Of a stretch of DNA of 64,000 nt, positions 8,267 through 18,398 are shown piece after piece. The position numbers and the translations under genes were made by a program. Position 1 is the stretch's first letter. Each line of letters opens with the position of its first letter. The notes beneath the pieces were generated by a model. The model ran no database searches, was not told where the DNA came from, and saw only the letters and a list, made by a program, of their open reading frames with translations. The stretch spans positions 1 through 64,000 of the forward strand of contig NZ_BMDA01000005.1 in the NCBI RefSeq assembly GCF_014635545.1, in the 5' to 3' direction. Origin of the DNA: Acinetobacter courvalinii (GTDB lineage Bacteria; Pseudomonadota; Gammaproteobacteria; Pseudomonadales; Moraxellaceae).

Positions 8267-11200
8267 TTGAAAGACTTGCTCGATATCATGCGTAAGAAAA
8301 CGGATTCAGAAGGTCATGCACCTATTGAATTTGACCGTATCCGTATTGGTCTTGCGTCACCAGAGATGATTAAGTCATGGTCTCACGGTGAAGTTAAAAA
8401 GCCTGAAACCATTAACTACCGTACGTTTAAACCGGAACGTGACGGTTTGTTCTGTGCCAAAATCTTTGGTCCAGTAAAAGATTACGAATGCTTGTGTGGT
8501 AAATACAAGCGTATGAAATACAAAGGCGTCATTTGTGAAAAATGTGGCGTTGAAGTAACAACTGCTAAAGTTCGTCGTGAACGTATGGGTCACATCGAGC
8601 TTGCTTCTCCAGTTGCACACATCTGGTTCTTGAAATCATTACCGAGCCGTATCGGTTTACTTCTTGATATGACATTACGTGATATCGAGCGCGTATTGTA
8701 TTTCGAATCTTATGTGGTTACTGATCCTGGTATGACTCCGTTTGAAAAGTATCAACTTTTAACAGACGAAGAATACTACAATGCCCTTGAAGAACACGGT
8801 GATGAATTCACTGCGAAAATGGGTGCAGAAGCAGTTCAGGACTTATTAAAAGATATCGATCTTGAAGCCGAGATTGCACGTTTACGTGAAGAAATTCCAC
8901 AAACAACCTCTGAGACGAAACTTAAAAAAGCGTCTAAGCGTTTGAAATTGATGGAAGCTTTCAAAGATTCGAACAACAAGCCTGAATGGATGGTGATGAA
9001 TGTACTCCCTGTACTTCCACCAGACTTACGTCCGCTTGTACCACTTGAAGGTGGTCGTTTCGCGACTTCAGACTTGAACGATTTATATCGTCGTGTGATC
9101 AACCGTAACAACCGTTTGAAGCGTCTTCTTGACCTTGCTGCGCCAGACATCATCGTACGTAACGAAAAACGTATGTTACAAGAGTCTGTTGATGCGTTGC
9201 TTGATAACGGTCGTCGTGGTCGTGCAATTACAGGTTCGAACAAACGTCCATTGAAATCTTTGGCAGACATGATCAAAGGTAAACAAGGTCGTTTCCGTCA
9301 AAACTTGCTCGGTAAGCGTGTTGACTATTCTGGCCGTTCGGTAATTACCGTAGGTCCTACTTTACGTCTTCACCAATGTGGTCTTCCGAAGAAGATGGCA
9401 CTTGAATTGTTCAAGCCATTCATTTTCGCGAAACTACAAGCCTCTGGCCAAGCAACAACCATTAAAGCTGCGAAGAAAATGGTTGAGCGCGAGACGCCGG
9501 AAGTTTGGGACGTTCTAGCTTCTGTAATTCGTCAACATCCAGTGATGTTGAACCGTGCGCCAACTCTTCACCGTCTAGGTCTTCAAGCATTTGAACCTAT
9601 CCTGATCGAAGGTAAGGCAATCCGTCTTCACCCACTCGTCTGTGCTGCGTTTAACGCCGACTTCGATGGTGACCAAATGGCGGTACACGTTCCATTGACC
9701 TTGGAAGCACAGCTTGAAGCACGTGCGTTGATGATGTCTACCAACAACATCTTGTCACCTGCAAACGGTGAGCCAATCATCGTTCCTTCTCAGGACGTTG
9801 TCTTGGGTCTTTACTACATCACACGTGATGCGGTAAATGCCAAAGGTGAAGGCATGGTGTTTGCGGATACTCACGAAGTTAACCGTGCGTTAGCAACGGG
9901 TAAAGTTGCGATCCATGCGCGTGTAAAAGTACGTGTACACCAAACTGTGATTGATGAAAACGGTAACCGTGAAAAGCAAACCATCATTGTTGATACAACA
10001 CCTGGTCGTTGCTTGTTATGGGAAGTTGTTCCACAAGGTTTAAGCTTCGAATCGATCAACCTTGAGATGACCAAGAAAAACATCTCGAAGTTAATCAACT
10101 CTTGCTACCGTAAACTTGGTTTGAAAGATACTGTTATCTTCGCTGACCAATTGATGTATTTGGGCTTCCGTCAAGCGACGCGTTCAGGTGTATCTGTTGG
10201 TATGGAAGACATGTTGATTCCACCAACCAAGCATACGATTATCGATAAAGCGGAAACTGAAGTTCGTGAAATCGAACAACAGTTTGAGCAAGGTTTCGTA
10301 ACTGCAGGTGAGCGTTATAACAAGGTTGTCGATATCTGGGCACGTACAAACGATCAGGTTGCGAAAGCGATGATGGATAACTTGTCTTATACCCTTGTGA
10401 AAAACAAACAAGGTGAAGACGAGAAACAGAAATCATTCAACTCGATCTATATGATGTCTGACTCGGGTGCCCGTGGTAGTGCGGCGCAGATCCGTCAGCT
10501 TGCTGGTATGCGTGGTTTGATGGCGAAGCCGGATGGCTCGATCATTGAGACCCCGATTAAAGCAAACTTCCGTGAAGGTTTGACGGTACTTCAGTACTTC
10601 ATCTCGACACACGGTGCGCGTAAAGGTTTGGCCGATACCGCATTGAAAACTGCGAACTCTGGTTACTTGACACGTCGTCTTGTAGACGTAGCACAAGATT
10701 TGGTAATTACTGAATCTGACTGTGGTACAGCTGGCGGCCTAGTGATGACACCATTCATTCAAGGTGGAGACGTTATTGAACCATTACGCGATCGCGTATT
10801 GGGTCGTGTAACTGCTGAAGATGTACGTCGTGCATCTGATGATGAAGTGGTTCTTCCACGTGGTACCTTGATTGACGAGAAAATTGCTGCTCAGCTTGAA
10901 GAAGCGGGTGTCGATGAAGTTAAGGTACGTTCAGTTATCGCTTGTGAATCTACCTTCGGTGTATGTGCGCGTTGTTATGGTCGTGACCTTGCACGCGGTC
11001 ACTTGGTGAACCCAGGTGAATCAGTGGGTGTAATGGCTGCACAGTCAATTGGTGAGCCAGGTACACAGTTAACGATGCGTACCTTCCACGTGGGTGGTGC
11101 TGCGAGCCGAACTTCTGCTGCAAACAGTGTTCAAGTACGTAACAAAGGTACTGTACGTTTCCACAACGTGAAAACTGTACAACATGCCAAAGGTCACCAA

Positions 11201-12460
11201 GTATCTGTTTCACGTTCAGGTGAAATTGGTATTGCGGATGATTTAGGTCGTGAGCGCGAGCGTTATAAGCTTCCTTACGGTGCAAGCATCTTGTTGAAAG
11301 ATGGCGAAGCTGTAGAAGCTGGCGGTATCGTCGCGACTTGGGATCCACATACACATCCATTGGTCACAGAAGTTGCTGGTAAAGCGCGTTTCAGCCAGAT
11401 TGCTGATGGCGTAACTGCAACATCGAAAACTGATGATGCAACGGGTATGACTACTGTTGAAATCTTGCCTGTAACAGCTCGTCCTGCTTCTGGTAAAGAT
11501 TTACGTCCTGCAATCGTGTTGGATACAACCGATGGCGGCGAACAGTTCTACTTCTTGCCACAAAACACAATTGTAACTGTCCGTGATGGCGAAACGATTG
11601 GTGTGGGTGATGTCATTGGTCGTGTACCACAAGAAACTTCACGTACTCGTGATATTACCGGTGGTCTGCCGCGTGTAGCTGACTTGTTCGAAGCACGTAA
11701 GCCGAAAGAACATGCGATCCTTGCAGAAGTATCAGGTGTTGTCAGCTTCGGTAAAGAGACTAAAGGTAAGAACCGTTTAGTGATTACTCCGGATGATGGT
11801 TCTGAGATTTACGAAGAATTGATTCCAAAATGGCGTACTATTAACGTGTTCGAAGGTGAGCATGTCAACCGTGGTGAAACCATTTCTGATGGTCCACAAA
11901 ACCCACATGACATCTTACGTTTGAAAGGCGAAGTGGCATTAACCAACTACATCGTGAACGAAGTTCAAGACGTTTACCGTCTCCAAGGTGTAAAAATCAA
12001 CGATAAGCACATTGAAGTAGTTGTACGTCAAATGTTGCGTAAAGTTGATATCACTGATGGCGGTGATACAAGCTTCATCAAAGGTGAACAAGTGGATTAC
12101 ATCCGCGTTGTTCAAGAGAACCAAGCTGTCTTGGCTCAGAACAAGTTCCCTGCGAAGTTTGAACGTCAATTGATGGGTATTACCAAAGCGTCGCTTTCTA
12201 CTGACTCGTTCATCTCTGCTGCATCGTTCCAGGAAACCACACGTGTGTTAACTGAAGCGGCTGTAACAGGTAAAGAAGATGATTTACGTGGCTTGAAAGA
12301 AAACGTTGTTGTGGGTCGCTTGATCCCAGCGGGTACAGGTCTTGCGTATCACCTAGAGCGTCGTCGTCAAGAAGCAGAAGCTGCTGAATTTGAACTTCAC
12401 AATGACTTTAGTGAAGTTGACCAAGCATTTAGTCAAGCGTTGAACTCAGACCAGTTCTAA
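8267..12460 (+). CDS. rpoC: DNA-directed RNA polymerase subunit beta'
   Basis: The beta' subunit carries the catalytic Mg2+ site. The 1397-residue protein uses a TTG start ([11 protein letters not shown]) preceded by the SD CGGAGA. The N-terminal zinc site has cysteines in [20 protein letters not shown] (about residues 75-93). The catalytic NADFDGD is at about 463-469. A second Cys cluster reads [15 protein letters not shown]. The protein ends with the usual acidic tail. It is co-transcribed with rpoB across a 141-base spacer that contains hairpins, and ends at a strong terminator. Confidence 0.99.
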   Translation: MKDLLDIMRKKTDSEGHAPIEFDRIRIGLASPEMIKSWSHGEVKKPETINYRTFKPERDGLFCAKIFGPVKDYECLCGKYKRMKYKGVICEKCGVEVTTAKVRRERMGHIELASPVAHIWFLKSLPSRIGLLLDMTLRDIERVLYFESYVVTDPGMTPFEKYQLLTDEEYYNALEEHGDEFTAKMGAEAVQDLLKDIDLEAEIARLREEIPQTTSETKLKKASKRLKLMEAFKDSNNKPEWMVMNVLPVLPPDLRPLVPLEGGRFATSDLNDLYRRVINRNNRLKRLLDLAAPDIIVRNEKRMLQESVDALLDNGRRGRAITGSNKRPLKSLADMIKGKQGRFRQNLLGKRVDYSGRSVITVGPTLRLHQCGLPKKMALELFKPFIFAKLQASGQATTIKAAKKMVERETPEVWDVLASVIRQHPVMLNRAPTLHRLGLQAFEPILIEGKAIRLHPLVCAAFNADFDGDQMAVHVPLTLEAQLEARALMMSTNNILSPANGEPIIVPSQDVVLGLYYITRDAVNAKGEGMVFADTHEVNRALATGKVAIHARVKVRVHQTVIDENGNREKQTIIVDTTPGRCLLWEVVPQGLSFESINLEMTKKNISKLINSCYRKLGLKDTVIFADQLMYLGFRQATRSGVSVGMEDMLIPPTKHTIIDKAETEVREIEQQFEQGFVTAGERYNKVVDIWARTNDQVAKAMMDNLSYTLVKNKQGEDEKQKSFNSIYMMSDSGARGSAAQIRQLAGMRGLMAKPDGSIIETPIKANFREGLTVLQYFISTHGARKGLADTALKTANSGYLTRRLVDVAQDLVITESDCGTAGGLVMTPFIQGGDVIEPLRDRVLGRVTAEDVRRASDDEVVLPRGTLIDEKIAAQLEEAGVDEVKVRSVIACESTFGVCARCYGRDLARGHLVNPGESVGVMAAQSIGEPGTQLTMRTFHVGGAASRTSAANSVQVRNKGTVRFHNVKTVQHAKGHQVSVSRSGEIGIADDLGRERERYKLPYGASILLKDGEAVEAGGIVATWDPHTHPLVTEVAGKARFSQIADGVTATSKTDDATGMTTVEILPVTARPASGKDLRPAIVLDTTDGGEQFYFLPQNTIVTVRDGETIGVGDVIGRVPQETSRTRDITGGLPRVADLFEARKPKEHAILAEVSGVVSFGKETKGKNRLVITPDDGSEIYEELIPKWRTINVFEGEHVNRGETISDGPQNPHDILRLKGEVALTNYIVNEVQDVYRLQGVKINDKHIEVVVRQMLRKVDITDGGDTSFIKGEQVDYIRVVQENQAVLAQNKFPAKFERQLMGITKASLSTDSFISAASFQETTRVLTEAAVTGKEDDLRGLKENVVVGRLIPAGTGLAYHLERRRQEAEAAEFELHNDFSEVDQAFSQALNSDQF

Positions 12461-12473
12461 GTCTTAACCAATC

Positions 12474-12500
12474 AAAAAGGCACCTTCGGGTGCCTTTTTT
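12474..12500 (+). terminator. Terminator of rpoBC
   Basis: AAAAAGGCACC pairs with GGTGCCTTTTT around a TTCG tetraloop, with a run of seven T. It lies 13 bases after the rpoC stop. Confidence 0.95.
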
Positions 12501-12623
12501 TGTGGAAAAATGAAGCAGTTGTTACAAAAACGCATTACAGCATCAGTATTTGATTACTTAATCAAAGTAAACAGTTCATTAAACAATACTATCCTATGCA
12601 CATCTGAGAGAGGAGATGTTCGA

Positions 12624-12989
12624 ATGAAAAAAATGATGATGATTGCTGGTGTAGGTTTGATGTCAACCACCTTGTTTGTCGGTTGCCAAAATGCCAGCCC
12701 AGAAAGCAAACGTATCGGTTCTGCTGCGATTGGTGGTGGTGCAGGTGGTGCGGTAGGTAAGCACGTTGGTGGTAACCTTGGTGCTGGTCTTGGTGCTGCA
12801 ATTGGTGCAGGTGTTGCTGCCAATGCTAAAGGTTCAAATAGTAAAAATACACGTAATAGCGCAATCGGTGCTGGATTAGGTGCTGTGATTGGTGGCGCGG
12901 TATTGGGTGGTGACTCAGGCGCTGCAGTCGGTGGCGCATTAGGTGGTAGTGCCGGCTCTGCTTATGGCGAGAAAAAAGGCAAGTACTAA
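12624..12989 (+). CDS. Glycine-zipper lipoprotein (first of a tandem pair)
   Basis: The 121-residue product has a lipoprotein signal peptide (MKKMMMIAGVGLMSTTLFVG then Cys21) and a long Gly/Ala-rich body with repeated GxxxG steps (about residues 36-65 and 80-115). This is typical of glycine-zipper outer-membrane lipoproteins. I chose the ATG at 12624 because it follows GAGAGGAG and gives a proper signal peptide. The longer in-frame start at 12510 has neither. The protein probably sits in the outer membrane, lipid-anchored, with the zipper associating with membrane or peptidoglycan. A paralogue follows at 13372. The specific role is not known. Confidence 0.85.
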   Translation: MKKMMMIAGVGLMSTTLFVGCQNASPESKRIGSAAIGGGAGGAVGKHVGGNLGAGLGAAIGAGVAANAKGSNSKNTRNSAIGAGLGAVIGGAVLGGDSGAAVGGALGGSAGSAYGEKKGKY

Positions 12990-13371
12990 GCCCGCGCCTA
13001 AATTTGTAGATGACTTGGGAGATGATCTGAATAATTCAATCAGATCATCTCTCTAACTATTATTTTATAAATGTTTCTTTCAGTGATAAAGTTTGATTGC
13101 TGCGCGCGCTTCAAGAAAAATTATAATGTCTTTAGTCGGCTTCATAACAAATGAATTCTGTTGAATAAATACCAAGTTTTTGATCAGGTGTATCAAGATT
13201 ATTTCTATCCTTAATTATTTCAAAATCCTTTAGCCACCCGAGCTACCTGCCCCAAACACTGTCTTTACAAAATACTAATCGATTGGGACAGAGTGATAAC
13301 ACAATGTGATCAAATTCCCCATAAAAGAGGATTATGCTTTTGGGTAGAGCATAAGAGAAGTGAGTATAGGC
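12990..13371. other. Spacer between the two glycine-zipper lipoprotein genes
   Basis: A 12-base hairpin, GAGATGATCTGA (13019-13030) with 13040-13051, lies just after the first gene but has no T-run, so it is a weak terminator or a 3'-end stabiliser. The remainder is AT-rich with no ORF I would support. The second gene has a purine-rich AGAGAAG about 11 bases before its ATG. Confidence 0.5.
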
Positions 13372-13731
13372 ATGAAAAAAACAATCGGTTTAGTTTCAAC
13401 TTTGGTGTTATCGGCGGTAATGTTCACAGGCTGTCAAAATATGAGTGCCTCTGACCAGCGTATTGGTACCGCAGCGCTTGGTGGTGCTGTCGGTGGTGGT
13501 TTAGGTAACCACGTGGGCGGTGGTCTTGGTGCGGGCGTTGGTGCAGCTGCGGGTGCAGGTGTTGGTGCCAATGCAAAAGGCGCGAATAGCAGTTCTACAA
13601 CCAGTAGCGCGATTGGTGCGGGTATCGGTTCTGTGGTAGGTAAAGCCATCTTTGGCGGTGACTCAGGCGCTGCGATTGGTGGTGCAATCGGCGGTGGTGC
13701 TGGTGCAGCCATTCAAGAGAAGAAAAGATAA
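13372..13731 (+). CDS. Glycine-zipper lipoprotein (second of a tandem pair)
   Basis: The 119-residue product has signal peptide MKKTIGLVSTLVLSAVMFTG, then Cys21 and a Gly/Ala-rich zipper body. It aligns end to end with the product at 12624: shared QNxS at the N-terminus, RIG(T/S)AA(L/I)GG, the NAKG step in the middle, GGDSGAA near the end and a basic C-terminus. The two genes are therefore a tandem duplication. A GTG at 13360 would add four residues ahead of the signal peptide and has no spaced SD. It ends at a terminator shared with the convergent thioesterase gene. Confidence 0.85.
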   Translation: MKKTIGLVSTLVLSAVMFTGCQNMSASDQRIGTAALGGAVGGGLGNHVGGGLGAGVGAAAGAGVGANAKGANSSSTTSSAIGAGIGSVVGKAIFGGDSGAAIGGAIGGGAGAAIQEKKR

Positions 13732-13749
13732 TGTCTGCGCAACAGATTT

Positions 13750-13781
13750 AAAAAATGCCTGCACGTGTTGCAGGCATTTTT
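13750..13781. terminator. Bidirectional terminator
   Basis: AAAAATGCCTGCA and TGCAGGCATTTTT form a long stem around a 5-base loop, with A-run and T-run on the two sides. It serves the lipoprotein gene on + and the thioesterase gene on -. Confidence 0.9.
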
Positions 13782-13785
13782 ATTG

Positions 13786-14277
13786 CTATGGTTTTAATGA
13801 GGCTTTGGGTTTTTTACGCCGGATATAAAGCACCTTTTCGACTTCGGCAATACGCGTGCCAGCATCATCCACAATATTTAAGCTGTAATGCCGTAAAACC
13901 GGTTGGTGATTTTCTGCCAGCTGCTTAATTTCGGTGATTTCATTGGCATTCAGCTGGATCTCGGCATAAACGGTATTGCGGCCTGGCGCAATAAAATTAA
14001 TTGTGGCACTTTTATCCCAGACAATATATTTATTGCCCAGATGATGGATCAGAATCAACATATAAAAAGGATCGACCATCGAATATAAACTACCGCCAAA
14101 ATGCGTTCCGACCAGATTGCGATTGCGTCTGGTGAGTGGCATTTTGACCCGAATGTAGTAGTCATCCAGATCAATGGTTTCAATCTCGATTCCCGCCCCA
14201 CGATAAGGGGAGTAGTGATTCAGCAGAAATCTGGAAATTGCCGGAATGGTTCGAATTTTTCTGAAAAAGTCTTTCAT
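13786..14277 (-). CDS. Hot-dog-fold thioesterase-like protein (DUF4442 type)
   Basis: The product (163 residues from the ATG at 14277; a TTG at 14298 would add 7) looks like the DUF4442/YiiD-type hot-dog family. It has RNLVGTHFGGSLYSMVDPFYMLI, where a long helix follows a GTxFGGS turn, and IVWDKSATINFIAPGR in the next strands. Such proteins are acyl-CoA thioesterase relatives, but the substrate is unknown. The C-terminus is rich in Lys and Arg. The gene is convergent with the lipoprotein pair and divergent from the hydrolase at 14392. Confidence 0.75.
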   Translation of the reverse strand: MKDFFRKIRTIPAISRFLLNHYSPYRGAGIEIETIDLDDYYIRVKMPLTRRNRNLVGTHFGGSLYSMVDPFYMLILIHHLGNKYIVWDKSATINFIAPGRNTVYAEIQLNANEITEIKQLAENHQPVLRHYSLNIVDDAGTRIAEVEKVLYIRRKKPKASLKP

Positions 14278-14391
14278 GGTCAATTTTTTTTCTTGCAACT
14301 CTATTCATACTCCATAAGTATCATTTTTAGTGTATCGCTGGCAATGGCTGTTTTATCACCAGGCCGATAGAAAACAAAATGGGAAAGAATT

Positions 14392-15267
14392 ATGCAAACA
14401 CAAGTAAAAACAGTAACCACATCGGATCAGCAAACACTCTGTGTCAAAACATGGGGCGATGAGAAAAACACGGCTTTGGTGCTGGTACATGGCTATCCAG
14501 ATAATCAGGAAGTCTGGGAGCCGATCATTGAGCAACTGGTCAATGACTATTATGTGGTGACCTATGATGTACGTGGTGCCGGCTTATCGTCTATTCCGAA
14601 ACGGATTAAGGACTACCGTTTGCCACGCTTGTCACTGGATTTACAGGAAGTTGTTGATCAGGTGTTACCAAATCGTAATTTTCATATGGCAGCGCACGAT
14701 TGGGGATCTTTACAGTCTTGGGAATCTGCAACTGAACCAAAACTCAAAGGCCGCTTGTTGTCCTATACCACGATTTCAGGCCCTTGTCTGGATCATGCCT
14801 CATTTTATCTACGGGAAAAATTTAAAGCTGCACCAAGCAATGTATTAAAAATGCTGACGAAATCCTGGTATATCGGGGCTTTTCATTTACCCCTGATTGC
14901 ACCGACGGTATGGACCTTTTTTAGTCCTGAAAAATGGGGCAAGATTTTAAGTGGTTTAGAGAGAAAGCAAGATTTGCCATTAAATGCCAACATCGCCTCC
15001 GATGGCAAATACGGGATTAACCTGTATCGCGCCAACTTTATTCCGTCTTTAACCCGGCCACGCCAGCGTTATGCCCAGTGTCCCGTTCAGGCCATCGTGT
15101 TAAAGCGCGATGCTTTCGTTAGTCCCGAGTACATTACCGAGTCGATGCCAAAATGGGTTGAAAAGTTTGAATATACCGAACTGGATGCCAATCACTGGGC
15201 AGTGTTGAGTCAGCCCGAAAAAATTGCTGAACTGATCCGTCAGTTTGTCCAGCGTCAGGCGGCTTAA
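14392..15267 (+). CDS. Alpha/beta hydrolase, epoxide-hydrolase-like
   Basis: The 291-residue alpha/beta-fold protein has the oxyanion motif HGYP (residues 33-36) and a nucleophile elbow AHDWGS with Asp103. The nucleophile position is Asp rather than Ser, as in epoxide hydrolases and haloalkane dehalogenases. A late His in DANHW fits the catalytic base. No signal peptide is visible, so it is probably cytoplasmic. Relatives of this type often occur fused to a short-chain dehydrogenase; here it stands alone. The substrate cannot be told from sequence. It has its own start after AAAGAATT, divergent from the thioesterase gene. Confidence 0.8.
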   Translation: MQTQVKTVTTSDQQTLCVKTWGDEKNTALVLVHGYPDNQEVWEPIIEQLVNDYYVVTYDVRGAGLSSIPKRIKDYRLPRLSLDLQEVVDQVLPNRNFHMAAHDWGSLQSWESATEPKLKGRLLSYTTISGPCLDHASFYLREKFKAAPSNVLKMLTKSWYIGAFHLPLIAPTVWTFFSPEKWGKILSGLERKQDLPLNANIASDGKYGINLYRANFIPSLTRPRQRYAQCPVQAIVLKRDAFVSPEYITESMPKWVEKFEYTELDANHWAVLSQPEKIAELIRQFVQRQAA

Positions 15268-15388
15268 GGCTTTAGTGGAATTATTAAGCTAAAAATCACT
15301 TAAGATTAGCGATAATCAGGCGATATTTTCAGCTAGGTTTTTATGAATCTGCTAGAATGTCGCCTTTTCTTTGCTCCTAAATTTGTTC

Positions 15389-16810
15389 ATGAATGCTGTC
15401 GTAATTGCGATTGCCGTGATGTTTATCCTGTCACTGGCACGAGTTTCTGTTGTTCTCACATTAGTGATTTCAGCCATTATTGGCGGCTTGGTCGCTGGTC
15501 TAAGCCTTTCTCAAACCGTCGAAGCATTTAATGCCGGCTTAGGTGATGGAGCTGAAGTTGCATTGGCTTATGCGGTGTTGGGTGCATTTGCATTGGCACT
15601 GTCCAAATCAGGATTGCCCGATTTGCTGGCGCATAAACTGATTGGGTTATTGGGGATGGAAGCAGGTAAAAATCAGCAGACCAAAGTGAAATATCTTTTG
15701 CTGACGATTTTACTGATTGCTGCGATTTTTTCTCAAAACCTGATTCCTGTCCACATTGCCTTTATTCCAGTCTTGGTTCCGCCTTTATTGAAAGTGATGA
15801 ATCACTTGAAGCTGGATCGACGTGCGGCAGCATGTGTCATGACACTGGGTCTGGTCGGTACCTATATTTTCCTGCCTGTGGGCTTTGGTGCGATCTTCCT
15901 TGAACAGATTCTGATGGGCAATATCAACAAGATTGGCGCCGCTTATGGCTTGCATGTCGAGCGAGGCATGATGCCAATCGGTATGGCGATTCCAGTATTA
16001 GGCATGGTGATTGGTACGCTGGTTGCGGTATTTATCAGCTATCGTAAGCCACGCATCTATGTTGACCGTTCAATTACGCCAGTTAAAACGATTGATCTGG
16101 ATAAACCGTTAAAAGTTACCACCCAAGCAGAATATGATCTCAAAGCCGATGCTGAAGAGCTGAAACATGAAGCAGAGAATGTGCCTTATATTTCCAAGAA
16201 AACCATGTTTATGGCGCTGCTCGCGATTGGTTTAACCTTGGTTGCACAGCTCTATTCAGGCTCGATGATTCTGGGTGGTCTGGTCGGTTTTGCCGTGCTG
16301 TCTGCTTCGGGCATTTTTAAATGGCAAGATGCCGATGATGTGTTTGTGCAGGGCATGCGCATGATGGCGCTGGTCGGCTTTATCATGATTTCTGCGGCAG
16401 GTTTTGCTTCAGTGATGACGCATACAGGCGACATTACGCATCTGGTCAATGGTGTAGTGCATATCATTGGGGATAATCATGCGCTTGCGGCATTGCTGAT
16501 GCTCTTTATCGGTCTGTTTGTCACCATCGGGATTGGTTCATCGTTTTCAAGCGTACCTGTACTGGCGGTGATCTACGTGCCATTGTGCGTACAGTTTGGT
16601 TTTTCTCCTTTGGCAACCATTGCCCTGATTGGCACAGCCGCTGCTTTAGGTGATGCTGGTTCACCAGCCTCTGATTCAACCTTGGGGCCAACAGCAGGTC
16701 TGGGGGTTGATGGTCAACATGATCACATTTGGGATACGGTTGTGCCTACATTTATACATTTTAATATCCCGCTCCTTATTTTTGGCTGGATTGCAGCAAT
16801 GGTTTTATAA
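15389..16810 (+). CDS. Na+/H+ antiporter family protein
   Basis: This inner-membrane protein has about eleven to twelve hydrophobic segments. I chose the ATG at 15389 (MNAVVIAIAVMFILSLARV), which begins directly with the first membrane helix; an in-frame TTG at 15371 is less likely. The length is 473 residues. The sequence fits the NhaC-related antiporter group with an N-terminal helix pair, and has conserved QNLIPVHIAFIPVLVPPLL and a GDAGSPASDSTLGPTAGL loop near the C-terminus. The transported ion or amino acid is uncertain, because some relatives are amino-acid permeases. It is monocistronic and ends at a terminator. Confidence 0.8.
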   Translation: MNAVVIAIAVMFILSLARVSVVLTLVISAIIGGLVAGLSLSQTVEAFNAGLGDGAEVALAYAVLGAFALALSKSGLPDLLAHKLIGLLGMEAGKNQQTKVKYLLLTILLIAAIFSQNLIPVHIAFIPVLVPPLLKVMNHLKLDRRAAACVMTLGLVGTYIFLPVGFGAIFLEQILMGNINKIGAAYGLHVERGMMPIGMAIPVLGMVIGTLVAVFISYRKPRIYVDRSITPVKTIDLDKPLKVTTQAEYDLKADAEELKHEAENVPYISKKTMFMALLAIGLTLVAQLYSGSMILGGLVGFAVLSASGIFKWQDADDVFVQGMRMMALVGFIMISAAGFASVMTHTGDITHLVNGVVHIIGDNHALAALLMLFIGLFVTIGIGSSFSSVPVLAVIYVPLCVQFGFSPLATIALIGTAAALGDAGSPASDSTLGPTAGLGVDGQHDHIWDTVVPTFIHFNIPLLIFGWIAAMVL

Positions 16811-16814
16811 TCAG

Positions 16815-16842
16815 AAATGGCTCAGAAATGAGCCATTTTTTT
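16815..16842 (+). terminator. Terminator of the antiporter gene
   Basis: AAATGGCTCA pairs with TGAGCCATTT around GAAA, with seven T at the end. Confidence 0.92.
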
Positions 16843-17193
16843 GCTTTATAAAGTATGGCTTAAAACTAGAAATAATCATTAAATGACATTTTTTGTCTCT
16901 TTTTAAATCTGGTTTTATAATGGGTTTTTAATATTAAGTTATATATGATTATATTTTTAAATTTGGCTTAATTTATTTTTAAATCTGATAAAAATACTAG
17001 GTTTTATAGTCATTTAAGTTGATTAAAATAGTCTGAATTACTAATTATTACATATTTTAACAATTATATTTTATTAAGATTCAATGCATTATAAAGTAAA
17101 TTAAAATAGTTGGAATTAATCTCTATTGCATAATGTAAATATGCGTGTTTATTATGTTGAACAAGAACATAAATTGTTAAAGAGGTTGTTTAA
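16843..17193. other. AT-rich upstream region of the OmpW gene
   Basis: This is a very AT-rich spacer with no ORF. It contains a direct repeat: 17022-17040 and 17100-17118 share 17 of 19 bases (ATTAAAATAGT core, then AATTA), with start points 78 bases apart. An SD-like AAAGAGG precedes the ATG at 17194. Regulation of an outer-membrane protein gene is plausible but unproven. Confidence 0.45.
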
Positions 17194-17796
17194 ATGTTAA
17201 AGAAAGTTTTAGTTGTTGCTTTATTGGGGTTATCTTCAACTGCATTTGCAGGGGGTTTTCAGGTTAAATTTGGTGGAAGTGTAATTTCACCAACAGACGA
17301 TACTGTGGTTGCGGGTGTTGGCACATTAAAAGCAGATCATGAATTTGCATTTACGCCATCGGTTGAATATTTCTTCGGTGATACGCCTTTTTCTGCTGAA
17401 TTATTATTGGCGACACCGATTTCACATGACGTGTTATTAAATGGTGAAAAAGTAGCGAAGCTTAAACAATTGCCACCTACTGTGACTTTTAAATATAACT
17501 TTAAAAACTCAACCCGTTTCACACCCTATATTGGTGTGGGTGGCACAGCTTTTGTAACTTGGGATGAAGAAACAACAGGTGCTTTAGAAGGCGCAAAATT
17601 AAAAGTGAAAGAAGACTTTGGTTTTGCCGGCCAGGTCGGTTTTAACTTCCAGCCTGCTGATGCAAAAAACTGGGGGGTATTCTTTGATGCGCGTTATGCA
17701 CAAATCAATCCTGAAGTAAAATTAAATGGTCAGAAGCTGACTGATCTAGATATTAATCCGATGGTATACACATTGGGTTATAGCTATAAGTTCTAA
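17194..17796 (+). CDS. ompW: OmpW-family outer-membrane beta-barrel protein
   Basis: The 200-residue product has a clear signal peptide (MLKKVLVVALLGLSSTAFA, cleavage before GGF). Its mature sequence fits an eight-stranded OmpW barrel: PTVTFKYNF, TPYIGVGGTAFVTW, and the terminal strand YTLGYSYKF ending in Phe, the BAM recognition residue. OmpW proteins form small hydrophobic channels; the physiological substrate is not certain. The assignment is to the family, and the symbol is used in that sense. It is preceded by a long AT-rich region and followed by a terminator, so it is monocistronic. Confidence 0.85.
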   Translation: MLKKVLVVALLGLSSTAFAGGFQVKFGGSVISPTDDTVVAGVGTLKADHEFAFTPSVEYFFGDTPFSAELLLATPISHDVLLNGEKVAKLKQLPPTVTFKYNFKNSTRFTPYIGVGGTAFVTWDEETTGALEGAKLKVKEDFGFAGQVGFNFQPADAKNWGVFFDARYAQINPEVKLNGQKLTDLDINPMVYTLGYSYKF

Positions 17797-17812
17797 GCCG
17801 AACTTGCTCTTG

Positions 17813-17837
17813 AAAAGCCTCACCTTGTGGGGCTTTT
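17813..17837 (+). terminator. Terminator of the OmpW gene
   Basis: AAGCC-T-CAC pairs with GTG-G-GGCTT with one T-G wobble, 3-base loop and a T-run. Confidence 0.85.
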
Positions 17838-17932
17838 TTATTTTTGCAATTCCAATATAAAACCGATACAGGCCTTACACAGAGAGTTTTGTATGCTGAA
17901 AAAATAATCTTAATAAAAGTGAGACCATCATC

Positions 17933-18283
17933 ATGAAAAAACTAATGACTTCGATTTTATTGTTGATCCCCATGTTATTTTTATCCCAAGCGCATGCGGC
18001 CAGTTACTCCTGTAAGGCAGCTAAGTTGAAAGTCGAGCAGCAAATCTGTAATGAACGCAGTTTGAATGATGCGGATGTGAGAATGGCAACGACCTATCAG
18101 ATTATTTTACATGCCTTGCCAATGGGCGGACGTGATGCTGAAAAAGACAGACAATTTCAGTGGTTAAAACAACGTAACTCATGTGGTGCCATTACGCCGT
18201 GTATCAAACGTGCTTATGCGCAACGTCAACAGCAGCTTGATCAGCTGTTACAGGAGCGAGTATTGAGTCGAGGTCCGTTCTAA
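17933..18283 (+). CDS. LprI-like (DUF1311) small periplasmic protein
   Basis: The 116-residue product has a signal peptide ending AHAA (about residue 22). A compact Cys-containing domain follows: YSCKAAKLKVEQQICNE, then LNDADVRMATTYQ, QFQWLKQRNSCG and TPCIKRAYAQR. This is the LprI/DUF1311 pattern: Cys near the start, a C(N/S)ExLxxAD-like segment and a WLxxRNxC motif. LprI of mycobacteria inhibits lysozyme, but for most members the function is unknown. Four Cys in the mature part suggest two disulphides. It is monocistronic. Confidence 0.75.
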   Translation: MKKLMTSILLLIPMLFLSQAHAASYSCKAAKLKVEQQICNERSLNDADVRMATTYQIILHALPMGGRDAEKDRQFQWLKQRNSCGAITPCIKRAYAQRQQQLDQLLQERVLSRGPF

Positions 18284-18326
18284 TTACCGTTTTGTATATT
18301 TTTTGCCTGAAAAATACGCTTCAAGG

Positions 18327-18354
18327 ATTGAAAAATTCAAGATATACACCATTC
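18327..18354 (+). promoter_or_regulatory. Sigma-32-like heat-shock promoter of htpG
   Basis: ATTGAAA (18327-18333) is followed by a 13-base spacer and CACCATTC (18347-18354). The sigma-32 consensus is CTTGAAA, 11-16 bases, CCCCATNT. The match and spacing are good, and the downstream gene is a heat-shock chaperone. The htpG ATG is at 18399. Confidence 0.6.
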
Positions 18355-18398
18355 ATAAATCATTCCAAATAGATAAGCCTCACAGAAAGGAGTGATTT

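Noticed and set aside
12510-12623. Longer start for the first glycine-zipper lipoprotein
   Set aside because: It would add 38 residues ahead of a clear lipoprotein signal peptide and starts just past the rpoC terminator without an SD.
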